Notes: generated from the letters alone by a model not told the origin. 64,000 nt of DNA from Mesorhizobium kowhaii (GCF_003253745.1 NZ_MZXV01000051.1:1-64000); one strand, 5' to 3'. Counted from the stretch's first letter, positions 29,400-37,563 are shown. Numbers and translations: made by a program.

Positions 29400-29963
29400 A
29401 TCAGCTATCGCATCGGCGGCGCCAAGTTCCCGGTGCTCAAGGACCTGGATGCCTTCGTCTTCGCCGATACGCTGGTCGACGAGGGCCAGGTCCGGGAACT
29501 CGCAACCGGCGCCTTCCTCGACGCCAAGCGCAACGCCATCTTCATCGGCGGCACCGGCACCGGCAAAACCCATCTATGCATCGCCGTCGCTTCCGCCGTC
29601 ATCCGCACACGCGCCAGAGGGCGGTTCTTCAACCTCGTCGATCTCGTCAACCAGCTTGAAGCAGGAGAAGGCCGCCGGCCGCAGTGGGCGCTTGGCCGAG
29701 AAGCTGCTGCGCCACGATCTCATCGTCATCGACGAGCTCGGCTATCTGCCGTTCAGCCAGCCTGGCGGCCAGTTGCTGTTCCACCTGATCAGCAAGCTCT
29801 ATGAAAACACCTCGCTGCTGATCACCACCAACCTCGCCTTCGCCGATTGGCCCCAGGTGTTCGGGGACGCCAGATGACCACCGCCATGCTCGATCGACTA
29901 ACCCATCACTGCGACATCATCGAGACCGGCAACACCAGTTGGCGTTTCAAAAACCGCAGCTGA
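29400..29963 (+). pseudogene. istB: IS21-family IstB helper ATPase, frameshifted
   Basis: The sequence follows IstB from the middle of the protein to the end, but in three frame segments. Walker A is intact in the first (FIGGTGTGKTHL), the Walker B-like LIVIDELGYLPFSQPGGQLL lies in the second after a shift near 29660, and the end TAMLDRLTHHCDIIETGN returns to the first frame after a shift near 29873. The N-terminal 60 residues and the istA partner are missing. It is a dead remnant. Confidence 0.85.
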
Positions 29964-30469
29964 CAAAACCCTCCCCCGGACCCCCCGGGCCATTCTGCTA
30001 ATGTGGGGAGATTAACTGCTCCTTGCCGCGAGATCTGTTCATCTACCGGGACCTTCTAGGCTGGTAGATGGGCAGATTTTCTAGGTCGATTCCAGAAAAG
30101 AAATCAGGGCGACCCGGCATGCCAACATTTCTGCGTTCCACCACGCCGGGCGGCAAGGATCTCTGGGTCTCCGCTGAGATTGGCGGGTCATCGGCAGCGC
30201 CACAAAAAACTGAAGTACGACGTCGTCACCAGCTGGCAAGCGTTCGACCGCAATCGACCAAACGGACCATCAGAGTAGCGCAAGAACAGGAACCTTTGGC
30301 CCTCAATTCACGCACGCATGAACCGCATGCAGATTGCTAAGGTTAGGAACTTGGCCACGTGCTACCATTGGTGGCCTGATTGTGGCGTCCGAAGCAGGCT
30401 CAACGGTGCTTGATCGCATATCTCCAGTCCACGGTTGAGATTGGCTTCGTTTCCGGGATTCGAACCGCC
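29964..30469. other. intergenic stretch, no convincing gene
   Basis: About 500 bases between the istB remnant and the hydrolase-cyclase gene. No frame shows protein-like composition with a ribosome binding site. The first 40 bases, with a C- and G-rich palindromic run, may include the right end of the IS21-type element. Confidence 0.4.
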
Positions 30470-31795
30470 ATGGCTCCACGCACCCAGTACGCGAAGTGCG
30501 GCAATCTATCGATCGCCTATCAGGTCCTTGGTGACGGGCCAATCGATCTTGTCTATGCGCAAGGTTGGGTCTCCCATTTGGAGTATGCATGGGAAAGTCC
30601 CGACTATGCGCGGTTCTTCAGGCGTCTCGCCAATTTCTCGCGCTTGATCAGGTTCGATCGTCGGGGCATGGGTCTATCCGATCGAGATGTCGGGCCCGCG
30701 ACGCTCGAAGAGCGAGTGGATGATATCCGGGCGGTCATGGATGCTGCCGGGTCGGAACGGGCAGCCCTCCTTGGCGTGTCCGAGGGGGGCTACATGGCGG
30801 CAATGTTCGCCGCAACTCATCCCGAACGTACAGCCGCGCTTATTCTCTGCGGGAGCTATGCTCGGCAAAGCTGGGCGCCTGACTATCCGTGGGGCATAAC
30901 GCTAGAGGATCGTGACGCGTGGAACACGCTCATGGAAGAGAATTGGGGTGAGCCTTTTGAGCTCGACCAGGCTGCGCCGAGCATGGCAAAGGATGAGGCG
31001 GCGCGCTCATGGTTCGGCGCCTATCTTCGCTATTCCGCAAGTCCGGGTGCAGTTCGAGCGCTCAACGATCTGAGTTTTGAAGTCGATATACGCGGTGTTT
31101 TGCCGAGTGTTCAAGTGCCTACTCTAGTGCTGCATCGCAGCGGAGACCGCTGGCATTCTGTCCCCGAAGCCCAATATCTTGCCGATCATATTCCAGGCGC
31201 CAAGTTGGTCGTGCTTCCCGGCGACGATCACTTACCGTGGTGGGGTGACCAGGAACGACTGGTAGGTGAAGTGCAGGAGTTCCTGACTGGAACCCGAAAT
31301 AGTCCGCCCTCCGAGCGGGTCCTCCTGACCGTGCTCGTGACCGATATTGTTGGATCAACCGAAAAGCTCGCGGCAATCGGAGACCTCAAATGGAAGGAGA
31401 CTCTGCAAGCGCATGACGGTGTCGTGCGACGAGAGCTGAAGAACTTCGGTGGCCAGGAAGTCAACCGCACGGGCGATGGCTTCGTTTTGGCTTTCACCGG
31501 GCCAACCCGGGCTATCCAGTGCGCGCGGGCAATCATACAGGAACTGTCGCGTCTCGGCCTCACCATGCGCGCTGGACTGCATACCGGTGAATGCGAGCGG
31601 CGCGAGACCGATCTGAGTGGGCTCGCGGTGCATGTTGCGTCACGCATCTGCAGCAATGCGTCGCCGGGCAGTATCCTGGTGTCCAATACGGTCAAAGACC
31701 TGGTTGTCGGCTCGGGGATCGGGTTCATTGACCAAGGCATGTACTCGTTAAAGGGGGTGCCTGGTGAATGGTCGCTTTTCGCCGTCGTTGAATAA
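30470..31795 (+). CDS. alpha/beta hydrolase fused to a class III nucleotidyl cyclase
   Basis: A 441-residue fusion. Residues 1-265 form an alpha/beta hydrolase with nucleophile elbow GVSEGGYMAAMFA, an oxyanion region near YAQGWVSHLEY and a closing histidine in PGDDHLPWWG. Residues about 280-441 form a class III cyclase domain (LLTVLVTDIVGSTEKLAAI with the first metal aspartate, NRTGDGFVLAF with the second, GLAVHVASRICSNASPGS). The enzyme could sense or hydrolyse a small ester and make cAMP or cGMP. ATG 30470 begins the hydrolase domain; the frame is open to 30380. Confidence 0.85.
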   Translation: MAPRTQYAKCGNLSIAYQVLGDGPIDLVYAQGWVSHLEYAWESPDYARFFRRLANFSRLIRFDRRGMGLSDRDVGPATLEERVDDIRAVMDAAGSERAALLGVSEGGYMAAMFAATHPERTAALILCGSYARQSWAPDYPWGITLEDRDAWNTLMEENWGEPFELDQAAPSMAKDEAARSWFGAYLRYSASPGAVRALNDLSFEVDIRGVLPSVQVPTLVLHRSGDRWHSVPEAQYLADHIPGAKLVVLPGDDHLPWWGDQERLVGEVQEFLTGTRNSPPSERVLLTVLVTDIVGSTEKLAAIGDLKWKETLQAHDGVVRRELKNFGGQEVNRTGDGFVLAFTGPTRAIQCARAIIQELSRLGLTMRAGLHTGECERRETDLSGLAVHVASRICSNASPGSILVSNTVKDLVVGSGIGFIDQGMYSLKGVPGEWSLFAVVE

Positions 31796-32003
31796 GCCGC
31801 AGACTTCCGAGACGCGGTTGGTGGCTACGGTTATTCACTATGCACCATCCAATCTCGATCTCTGCTCGTACCTAGAAGGTCCGGCCAAAGATGGACGAAG
31901 TGAAGGCGGCGCGAGAGCAAGCAGGGGCGGTGGCGGAAAGGGTGAAGGCGGAATCTTCTTCGGCTGAAGGACTGCTGTCAACGACCGCCCTGAGCACTCT
32001 CGC

Positions 32004-32399
32004 CTAGTGGCGCCGCTTGCTAGTCATCTGAACGGCCTCATCGATCTGGCTACGAAGGTTGAGCAGATCCTTGTGTTGAAATTCTAGGGGTAAATCCGCC
32101 CCGCTCTCCAGCCTTAATAGGAGAGCTACCGTTCCGTCTTCCTTCATCGCCAATTGAGTTCCCGTTGCTCGGATGCCCTGAAGGTTGGGCTGCTTATCTG
32201 CCGGGAGACCAGCAAGGAGTTTCCCGGCTTCTGCGGCGAGCGCTGCAATAGCGAGCGGAATGCATTTGATCGCAAAGTCCAACTGAAACCTTTTCTTGTC
32301 GACGGACCCAAAAGTTACGGACACTGCCTCGGCCGCTTCGTCCATCCTGGATGACAAGACGACCTCTAACATCGGCGCTTTCATAACACTTACTGGCAT
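32004..32399 (-). CDS. hypothetical protein
   Basis: A 131-residue protein with a well-placed GGAGG before ATG 32399. Its middle holds a helical segment (AIKCIPLAIAALAAEAGKLL), and its end a beta-rich part (EDGTVALLLRLESGADLPLEF). It is divergent from the endolysin gene, with starts 75 bases apart. No family is recognised. The frame continues open upstream across the endolysin gene, but that part is only antisense. Confidence 0.55.
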   Translation of the reverse strand: MPVSVMKAPMLEVVLSSRMDEAAEAVSVTFGSVDKKRFQLDFAIKCIPLAIAALAAEAGKLLAGLPADKQPNLQGIRATGTQLAMKEDGTVALLLRLESGADLPLEFQHKDLLNLRSQIDEAVQMTSKRRH

Positions 32400-32474
32400 G
32401 GGGATTTTCCTCCAATAGCCGTCCAACCTGGCCCGCCGAATACTGTAGTCAATCATCATCTGAAAGGAAAATTC

Positions 32475-33326
32475 ATGGCTGTTTCCCGTGAAAAGGAATC
32501 GCTTGCCAAAGTGCTGGCGCACGAAGGCGGGTATTCGAACAATAAGGCGGACCCTGGCGGCCCCACGATGAAGGGCGTCACCCAGCGGGTGTATGACGCC
32601 TATCGCAAGGGCAAAGGGCTGGCCGCGCGGTCCGTGAAAAGCATCACGACCGATGAACTCAATGAAATTTACGACAAGCAGTATTGGGACGCCGTGAAGG
32701 GCGATCTGCTGCCCGATGGCGTCGATTACGTCGTGTTCGATGGCGCCGTGAACTCCGGCCCTGGCCGCTCGATCATGTGGCTTCAACAGGCCTTGCGCCC
32801 GGTTTACACCGGCAACATCGACGGTGTGATCGGCATGGGTACGATCACGGCGCTGAAGGCGATCAACAACAACGACGCGCTGATCGACAGGATCTGCGAT
32901 GCGCGCACGAACTTCCTTCGCCATCTCGGCACCTTCCCGACCTTCGGCAAAGGCTGGACCGCTCGCGTGAAGGAAGTCCGCGCGATCGGCAAAGCTTGGG
33001 CAACCGGCGAGACGCCACAGGCTGCAAACTTCGTCGACGGCGGCCAGGCGAAAGCGCTGGTCGAGGATGCAAAGCCCTCACCGTCTACCGCGCCCGCCGA
33101 CGCGGCGATCGGTGCCGGCGGCGGCGGACTTGGCGTCACCGCCACGCTGCAGGGCCTCCAGGAGCAGCTTTCCCCTCTGTCCTATGCCAGCGAGTGGATC
33201 ACGAAGATTGTCGTCATCCTGGCCTTGGTAAGCGCGCTGCTGGTGATCGGTGGCGGCGCCTATCGCTGGTACACCAACCGGAAGGCAAAGCGGCTCGCTG
33301 AAGCCCTCGGCACGGTGCCTGTGTGA
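32475..33326 (+). CDS. GH108 endolysin with C-terminal membrane anchor
   Basis: A 283-residue muramidase-type endolysin. Residues 8-95 are glycosyl hydrolase family 108 (HEGGYSNNKADPGGPTMKG with the catalytic Glu17), and residues 95-175 are the associated peptidoglycan-binding part (YTGNIDGVIGMGTITALKAI). After a Gly/Ala-rich linker a single transmembrane helix lies near residues 235-255 (IVVILALVSALLVIGGGAY). GAAAGGAAA precedes the ATG. It heads a compact lysis cassette. Tail anchoring makes it either a membrane-held endolysin or a chromosomal lysis gene such as those used by gene transfer agents. Confidence 0.85.
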   Translation: MAVSREKESLAKVLAHEGGYSNNKADPGGPTMKGVTQRVYDAYRKGKGLAARSVKSITTDELNEIYDKQYWDAVKGDLLPDGVDYVVFDGAVNSGPGRSIMWLQQALRPVYTGNIDGVIGMGTITALKAINNNDALIDRICDARTNFLRHLGTFPTFGKGWTARVKEVRAIGKAWATGETPQAANFVDGGQAKALVEDAKPSPSTAPADAAIGAGGGGLGVTATLQGLQEQLSPLSYASEWITKIVVILALVSALLVIGGGAYRWYTNRKAKRLAEALGTVPV

Positions 33327-33589
33327 TGTTTGACGCGATCAAGCTTCCGTTGGCAGCGGCGGCCGGCGCGGTGGTCTGTGCTTTCGCCGCAGTGCTCTAC
33401 GTCACCATCATTCATGACCCGGCAACCCGAACCGAAACCCGCGCTCTTGTCCAGGCAGAGGCACGGGAAGCCGCGCTCGCACTCATCCAGCAAAGGAATG
33501 ACGACAATGTTGAAATCAGCGCTTTCGATCAACAGCATCTTTGCATTGAGCTTGGCGGCAAGTGGGTGCAGCCAGACCGCTGCGACTAA
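33326..33589 (+). CDS. small membrane protein, candidate inner-membrane spanin
   Basis: An 87-residue protein with one N-terminal membrane helix (LPLAAAAGAVVCAFAAVLYVTII) and a periplasmic helical segment (ETRALVQAEAREAALALIQQ). Its ATG overlaps the endolysin stop (TGATG), so it is translationally coupled. The last 80 bases contain the start of another gene in the next frame, whose product has a lipoprotein signal. That nested arrangement is the hallmark of Rz/Rz1 spanin pairs. The coiled-coil part is short for Rz, so the role is inferred from position and topology. Confidence 0.6.
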   Translation: MFDAIKLPLAAAAGAVVCAFAAVLYVTIIHDPATRTETRALVQAEAREAALALIQQRNDDNVEISAFDQQHLCIELGGKWVQPDRCD

Positions 33590-33722
33590 CGGCGCCGGGT
33601 TCTCGCTTCTGAAGCCGTCCGGCCCGACGCGGGATTTCATCATCAAGAACGACAGGCCATTCGCCGAACAGGTCGCGGGCAACAACCGGACGTGCACGCG
33701 CGCGCCGGCCTGCACGAAATAG
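33507..33722 (+). CDS. small lipoprotein, candidate outer-membrane spanin
   Basis: A 71-residue protein that starts inside the preceding gene in the +1 frame. It has a short signal (ALSINSIFALSLAASGC) with a lipobox whose cysteine lies 22 residues from the start, and a mature part with four further cysteines or prolines typical of small lipoproteins. AAAGGAA lies 10 bases upstream of ATG 33507; ATG 33498 is an in-frame alternative that sits too close to it. Embedding in an inner-membrane partner gene directly after an endolysin supports an Rz1-like role. Confidence 0.6.
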   Translation: MLKSALSINSIFALSLAASGCSQTAATNGAGFSLLKPSGPTRDFIIKNDRPFAEQVAGNNRTCTRAPACTK

Positions 33723-33744
33723 CATCGCATTGAAGGGCAGGGGA

Positions 33745-34143
33745 ATGCCGACATCCACCAAGAGCCTGGAAATGATGATTGGCGGGCTTTTGGAAGCCAC
33801 CCAGAACATGCAACGCGATATCACGGAGATCCGTCGCGATATCAAGGACAGCGACTCCCGTGCCGCCCTAAGCTATGAGCAGTCGGAACAACGTGCCGCC
33901 GCCAGTCGGGCGAAAATGTACCAAAAGACCGATGATCTGATCGAGCGGGTAGCGGCAACGGAAACGGCTGTCAGCAAGCTCAATGACGACATGACCAGCG
34001 TGAAGGTGGTGACGGCCGAGGTGACGCGCTGGAAGCTGATGGGGCTCGGCGCTCTCGGCGTTACCGGCATGGCGGCGGCTGCTTTGGCGTCTCTGATCAC
34101 GGCCTACTGGTCAGACATCTGGCGCGTGCTGCGGGGCGGGTGA
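33745..34143 (+). CDS. coiled-coil protein with C-terminal membrane helix (DUF1515-like)
   Basis: A 132-residue protein. Residues 10-90 are a charged coiled coil (QNMQRDITEIRRDIKDSDSR, RAKMYQKTDDLIERVAATE), then a membrane helix (LMGLGALGVTGMAAAALASLI) and a short basic cytoplasmic or periplasmic end. I recall the same pattern in rhizobial DUF1515 proteins found with lysis genes. GGGCAGGGGA precedes the ATG. It is the last gene of the lysis cassette and could be a holin partner or a regulator of lysis; that is not shown. Confidence 0.6.
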   Translation: MPTSTKSLEMMIGGLLEATQNMQRDITEIRRDIKDSDSRAALSYEQSEQRAAASRAKMYQKTDDLIERVAATETAVSKLNDDMTSVKVVTAEVTRWKLMGLGALGVTGMAAAALASLITAYWSDIWRVLRGG

Positions 34144-34167
34144 GCACGTCGAGCGGCTGGAATGTGA

Positions 34168-34413
34168 TTATATATTTGACCGACCCAGCCTAGCATAACT
34201 GGCGCGGCGGCGGCGCTTAGAAAGGGCCTGCAATAGGTCTGCTTCGTCCATGATCCCGCTCTGGAAAACGCTGACGACTTCCTCAGCGAGGGCTTCCATC
34301 TGCGCCACGTCTTTCTTGGCGAGGAAGCGCTCCTTGCATAGTTGGTCGAACACTCGCTTGAGCAGGGCCAGATCAGCGGCCTCGAATGCTCCGCCATAAC
34401 GTCGCAGTGGCAT
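34168..34413 (-). CDS. small helical protein of unknown function
   Basis: An 81-residue, mostly helical protein (GGAFEAADLALLKRVFDQLC, then AQMEALAEEVVSVFQSG and EADLLQALSKRR). I have the impression of a family widespread in Mesorhizobium, where it appears as a stand-alone hypothetical protein. It is convergent with the lysis cassette. No catalytic motif is visible. Confidence 0.5.
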   Translation of the reverse strand: MPLRRYGGAFEAADLALLKRVFDQLCKERFLAKKDVAQMEALAEEVVSVFQSGIMDEADLLQALSKRRRRASYARLGRSNI

Positions 34414-34776
34414 TTGCCGTCTTTCAAACTCGGCTTGATGCCTGACTGTCTCACAAACGATGAATGACCGCTACCCTGCCGTAGGGGAACGGCTCGTACT
34501 GTAGCAGCGCCACCTTCTTCAGGCTCCCGCGCAACCAGCCCCTCCGCCGTTCGTTAACCCAATGCTGGTTGATCCCAGCACTCCAGACCGTGCCCGCCTT
34601 TCCCACAGGCGGGCCTTTTTTTATCGCCGAAGATTCGAATCAAATTGAGACCGCTGCATTAATGGTTCGAAAGCCATGCTCCCAAGTAAGTTTTTATGCG
34701 ATGGCGCTAATATGCCCGTCGTAAGTTGTTCCTGCACAGTCATTCACGGCTGTTTAAGGCAACCAAGGAGGATCGC
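34414..34776. other. intergenic stretch with one terminator
   Basis: No gene is visible. It contains the terminator at 34592-34622, an AT-richer section at 34620-34720 likely to hold the promoter of the glycine-rich protein gene, and that gene's AAGGAGG ribosome binding site. Confidence 0.5.
34592..34622 (+). terminator. rho-independent terminator
   Basis: GCCCGCC and GGCGGGC form a 7-bp GC stem around a nine-base loop, followed by a run of seven T. It faces rightward, but no rightward gene ends close to it; the last is the lysis cassette at 34143. Confidence 0.85.
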
Positions 34777-35391
34777 ATGTACTCCCTGAACAGAAGTCTG
34801 GCCAAGACTTTGGCCGGCAGCGTATTGGCAATTTCACTATCGTTCCCGGCTTACACTGCGGGCATAGGCGTCGGAGCCGGCGCATCGGTCGGTGGCGGCG
34901 GCGGCATCAATGCAGGCGTTGGCGCCTCAGTTGGTGGTGGAGGCGGAGTTAACGCTGGTGCTGGCGCTTCAGTCGGCGGCAGCAGTGGAGCTAATGCCGG
35001 TGCTGGCGCAAATGTTGGCGGTTCCAATGGTGTCAGCGCCGGCCTCGGTGGTTCCATCGGTGGGAGCAATGGCGTCAATGCAGGTGCAGGCGCCAATGTC
35101 GGCGGGACTGGCGGCGTCACCGCCGGTGCCGGTGCGAATATAGGAGGGGCCAATAGCGTCGGCGCGGGGGTAGGGACCGGCGTTGGCGCCGGCGTTGGCA
35201 CCAATCCAACCAATCTGACGAACTCGAGCATCGCGTCCAATCCCGGCACCGCAAGGCTGACAAGTGTCGTCGCCGACATGTCGGACAGCCAGGTGGCGCG
35301 AATGAAGAAGCGCTGTGTGGACGTGCTGAACAGCTCCGATTCTTATGACCGCGACCTTCGCCAGCTTTGCCTGATGATCGCGCGCCGCTAG
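34777..35391 (+). CDS. secreted glycine-rich repeat protein
   Basis: A 204-residue protein with a Sec signal (NRSLAKTLAGSVLAISLSFPAYTA). Residues about 28-145 are tandem repeats of 17-20 residues of the form NAGAGASVGGSNG, which alternate Gly with Ala, Ser, Asn and Val. The C-terminal 60 residues are normal sequence (VVADMSDSQVARMKKRCVDVL) with two cysteines. AAGGAGG precedes ATG 34777. The repeat part may form an extended beta structure at the cell surface or in the periplasm. Two terminators follow directly, which suggests strong expression of a monocistronic message. Confidence 0.75.
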   Translation: MYSLNRSLAKTLAGSVLAISLSFPAYTAGIGVGAGASVGGGGGINAGVGASVGGGGGVNAGAGASVGGSSGANAGAGANVGGSNGVSAGLGGSIGGSNGVNAGAGANVGGTGGVTAGAGANIGGANSVGAGVGTGVGAGVGTNPTNLTNSSIASNPGTARLTSVVADMSDSQVARMKKRCVDVLNSSDSYDRDLRQLCLMIARR

Positions 35392-35417
35392 ACACTGGTC
35401 GATCATCTGTCAGAACA

Positions 35418-35452
35418 GCCCGTCACGGCTTCCTCCGTGGCGGGCTTTTTTA
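35418..35452 (+). terminator. rho-independent terminator of the glycine-rich protein gene
   Basis: An 11-bp perfect stem (GCCCGTCACGG with CCGTGGCGGGC) encloses a six-base loop and is followed by seven T. It lies 27 bases after the stop codon. Confidence 0.9.
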
Positions 35453-35538
35453 TTTGATCAGGGAACCAACCTCCAGCCGCGCCGTTTGTGTCGGGCGCTG
35501 CCGGAAACTTGCACACAGGCCCTTCCGGCCCTGCATTT

Positions 35539-35577
35539 GCCCGCTGCTTCCCCCCGAGGCAGCGGGCTTTGCTTTTT
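35539..35577 (+). terminator. second rho-independent terminator
   Basis: A 9-bp stem (GCCCGCTGC with GCAGCGGGC) with a C-rich loop is followed by CTTTGCTTTTT. It backs up the terminator 90 bases upstream. Confidence 0.8.
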
Positions 35578-35891
35578 GGCGCTAATGAGGCTTGGCACCC
35601 AGCTCGCGAAAGACCTGGCACTAGAATCGATAGTCATCCTCAGCGGACCCTATTTCTTCAGGCCCGCAACGGAAGCGCCATCGCGACTGGAAGCCGACCT
35701 TCGATCGCGCCAAGCAGACGCCAGGGCAGCGCTCAGACTAAGCGGCCCGGCATCCCGCAACGGCGGGGTGGCCAGCAGAGCGCCGGGCCTGACCAGCGGG
35801 GCGGGTTGGGCGGCGCCGGCTAGCGAAGATATATATGCTCCTGCTAATATAATCGGAACACACCCATATGAACGAAGGAAAGTAGCCAAAG
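35578..35891. other. intergenic stretch, no convincing gene
   Basis: About 310 bases without a convincing gene. The last 30 bases hold GAAGGAAAG, the likely ribosome binding site of the microprotein that follows. Confidence 0.4.
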
Positions 35892-36047
35892 GTGGAGCGC
35901 CGACCGGCCCCAACCTACGTCGTGAGCGTGTTCGAGAAACCACATTGGCGCACTGTACTGACCACCAAAGACAAGGCCATGGCGATGGCGAAGGAGATCG
36001 GGGACAAGGCGCGGGTTGAAGAGATCACGCCGAAGGTGAAGTGCTGA
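35892..36047 (+). CDS. 51-residue conserved microprotein, paralogue 1
   Basis: Encodes a basic protein with the core TYVVSVFEKPHWRTVLTTKD, then AMAMAKEIGDKARVEEITPK. It is about 75 percent identical by eye to the 54-residue product at 37395-37559, and the DNA is similarly close. Conservation of the protein between two loci 1.5 kb apart shows that it is a real gene. The start is taken as GTG 35892. The function is unknown. Confidence 0.7.
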   Translation: MERRPAPTYVVSVFEKPHWRTVLTTKDKAMAMAKEIGDKARVEEITPKVKC

Positions 36048-36217
36048 TCGCTATTCTGGATCGCGGAAGCAGTTCTGCGGCCCGGCGCCCTGCTTTGACA
36101 CTGAACAAACCAGAGGGGCGCCGAGCTATCACCGGCGGCGCTTTGAGGGAAACGGCGCCGAGTATTGAGTTATAGCGATGGCCCGCGCGCATTGCCGTTT
36201 CATTAGAAATTGCTAAA

Positions 36218-36691
36218 GTGCAATCGATATCGGGAATTGTCAGATTGGATGTTGCCCGCATTAGCACCGAGGCCTGGCGGCAGGCAGATTCGGTTGCGCC
36301 GCCGCCTAGATATGATCCGTTCCGGGCTGGTGTGACCGGGGCGGCTATAGCCGGCGGCGTGGTTGCTGTTTTTGGTTGGCTTGGCGGCAGCAGCCACATG
36401 ACGGGCGAGATCGGCGTAATCGTGATATTGGCATTTGCGCTGCCGTACGTCCATCTCCGGAGCGAGGACCGGAAGAACCAGGAGGCCTTTGAGAAAGAAT
36501 ACATCAGGCTGTTGGAACTGGAGAGGGAAAGAGAGGAACGCTTGCCTACCGGCAAACCAAAGTCGCTTCCGGCAAGGAAAGCTCGCCTGACGGTGAGAAG
36601 ACCCCGCCTGCCAGTAAGAAAACCCCGCCCGGGGTTTCAGGCGTCGCGTCAACAAATCGCGTGTCGGCGATATGTTGGTTGGAGGAGCTGA
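36218..36691 (+). CDS. small membrane protein with basic tail
   Basis: A possible 157-residue protein: two membrane helices (GVTGAAIAGGVVAVFGWLGG and IGVIVILAFALPYV), a charged helix (LLELEREREERLP) and a very basic C-terminus (ARKARLTVRRPRLPVRKPRP). The start is GTG 36218, with weak evidence; no ATG is available. The basic tail may come from a non-native extension. Nothing similar is known to me. Confidence 0.45.
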   Translation: MQSISGIVRLDVARISTEAWRQADSVAPPPRYDPFRAGVTGAAIAGGVVAVFGWLGGSSHMTGEIGVIVILAFALPYVHLRSEDRKNQEAFEKEYIRLLELEREREERLPTGKPKSLPARKARLTVRRPRLPVRKPRPGFQASRQQIACRRYVGWRS

Positions 36692-36771
36692 TTGTAGGAA
36701 AGCGCCGCAGCCAGAAAGCTTCCCGAAGGGGCGCTGACCGTCAACAAATGCAGTACCCCCCGGCCATTTCC

Positions 36772-36858
36772 TTACATCGTGATCGAGACATACGGCATCA
36801 GGTAAAGGATCGCCATGGTCGCCGTAACGAGTACGACCCATACGCCTAAGCGCCTCAT
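36772..36858 (-). CDS. 28-residue single-helix membrane peptide, possible
   Basis: GAGGGAG stands just before ATG 36858, and the product is almost entirely one membrane helix (RLGVWVVLVTATMAILYLMPY). Short peptides of this sort occur in rhizobia, but chance cannot be excluded. Confidence 0.35.
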   Translation of the reverse strand: MRRLGVWVVLVTATMAILYLMPYVSITM

Positions 36859-37051
36859 GCTCCCTCGGGGTACTAGCTCAAGTCTCGCTCGTCCCTCCCG
36901 GGAGAATTGCGCCGGTCGAGCGTAAACGCAAGCCGACTCCCCGAAGAGAGTTAACTGGACGGCCGCCGCCGCCGTTCTATTTCCGGTTTGGAACCAAATC
37001 TGGATTTGCAGCTTCTTAGCATTCAACGAATGCATGCATAAGGCGCGCCTA

Positions 37052-37165
37052 ATGTTCAGTGACAAAGAAACACGAGTTTTAGAAGTGGGGCTGATCGCTG
37101 CCGTGCCGCTCTCGATTCTGATCGCGGTGGCGATGGTTAGCCTTACGTTCGGCTATTTTGGATGA
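37052..37165 (+). CDS. 37-residue membrane microprotein coupled to a DUF768-type gene
   Basis: The peptide has a short acidic/basic head (SDKETRVLEVG) and one membrane helix (LIAAVPLSILIAVAMVSLTF). Its stop overlaps the start of the next gene (ATGA at 37162-37165), so translation is coupled. The overlap and the clean helix support a real gene. No family is known to me. Confidence 0.6.
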   Translation: MFSDKETRVLEVGLIAAVPLSILIAVAMVSLTFGYFG

Positions 37166-37383
37166 GCACACGCGGAACCGACTTTTTGTACAAATGGATG
37201 GCGTCCAACGTCCCTGAGACGGCTGGCGCAGATATCATCTCAGTTGCCGAGCTCACGCAAAAGCTGTTCGCCGACGCCAAGTCGATAGGCATTTCAAGCA
37301 CCGAGATCGAGGAAGACACCGGGAGCGTCTACGAGGCGATCCTGGACGCAATCGTGCACCACGAAGCTGGCGTGGCCGACTGA
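37162..37383 (+). CDS. DUF768-type protein
   Basis: A 73-residue acidic protein starting STRGTDFLYKWMASNVPE and continuing ISVAELTQKLFADAKSIGI, EEDTGSVYEAILDAIVHH. This is the pattern of DUF768, a small family that I know almost only from Mesorhizobium and close relatives, usually in many copies per genome. The function is unknown. It is coupled to the upstream membrane peptide and is followed after 11 bases by the microprotein gene. Confidence 0.8.
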   Translation: MSTRGTDFLYKWMASNVPETAGADIISVAELTQKLFADAKSIGISSTEIEEDTGSVYEAILDAIVHHEAGVAD

Positions 37384-37394
37384 CGAGCGATCGG

Positions 37395-37559
37395 ATGACC
37401 GATAAGCCGGTGACAACCTACATCGTGAGCGTGTTCGAGAAACCGCATTGGCGCACCGTTCTGACCACCAAGGACAAGGCAAAGGCTTTCGCGATGGCGA
37501 AGGAGATCGGCGACAAGGTGCGGGTCGAGACGATCACGCCGAAGCCGAAGGGGCGATAG
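37395..37559 (+). CDS. 54-residue conserved microprotein, paralogue 2
   Basis: The product shares TYIVSVFEKPHWRTVLTTKD and AMAKEIGDKVRVETITPKPK with paralogue 1 at 35892-36047. The extra residues AKAF relative to paralogue 1 arise from a 9-12 base indel in the middle. It forms a tight run with the two genes upstream and converges on the cytochrome c gene. Confidence 0.75.
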   Translation: MTDKPVTTYIVSVFEKPHWRTVLTTKDKAKAFAMAKEIGDKVRVETITPKPKGR

Positions 37560-37563
37560 GTCG

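Noticed and set aside
31891..32007. 38-codon frame starting MDEVKAAREQAGAV
   Set aside because: Protein-like in composition but without a ribosome binding site or neighbours that support it; it overlaps the end of the opposite gene.
32400..32924. N-terminal extension of the minus-strand hypothetical protein
   Set aside because: It is antisense to the endolysin, and the internal ATG 32399 has a clear GGAGG site.
34840..35200. The regularly repeated DNA in the glycine-rich gene as a possible CRISPR array
   Set aside because: The repeats are contiguous and coding, with no unique spacers of constant length between them.
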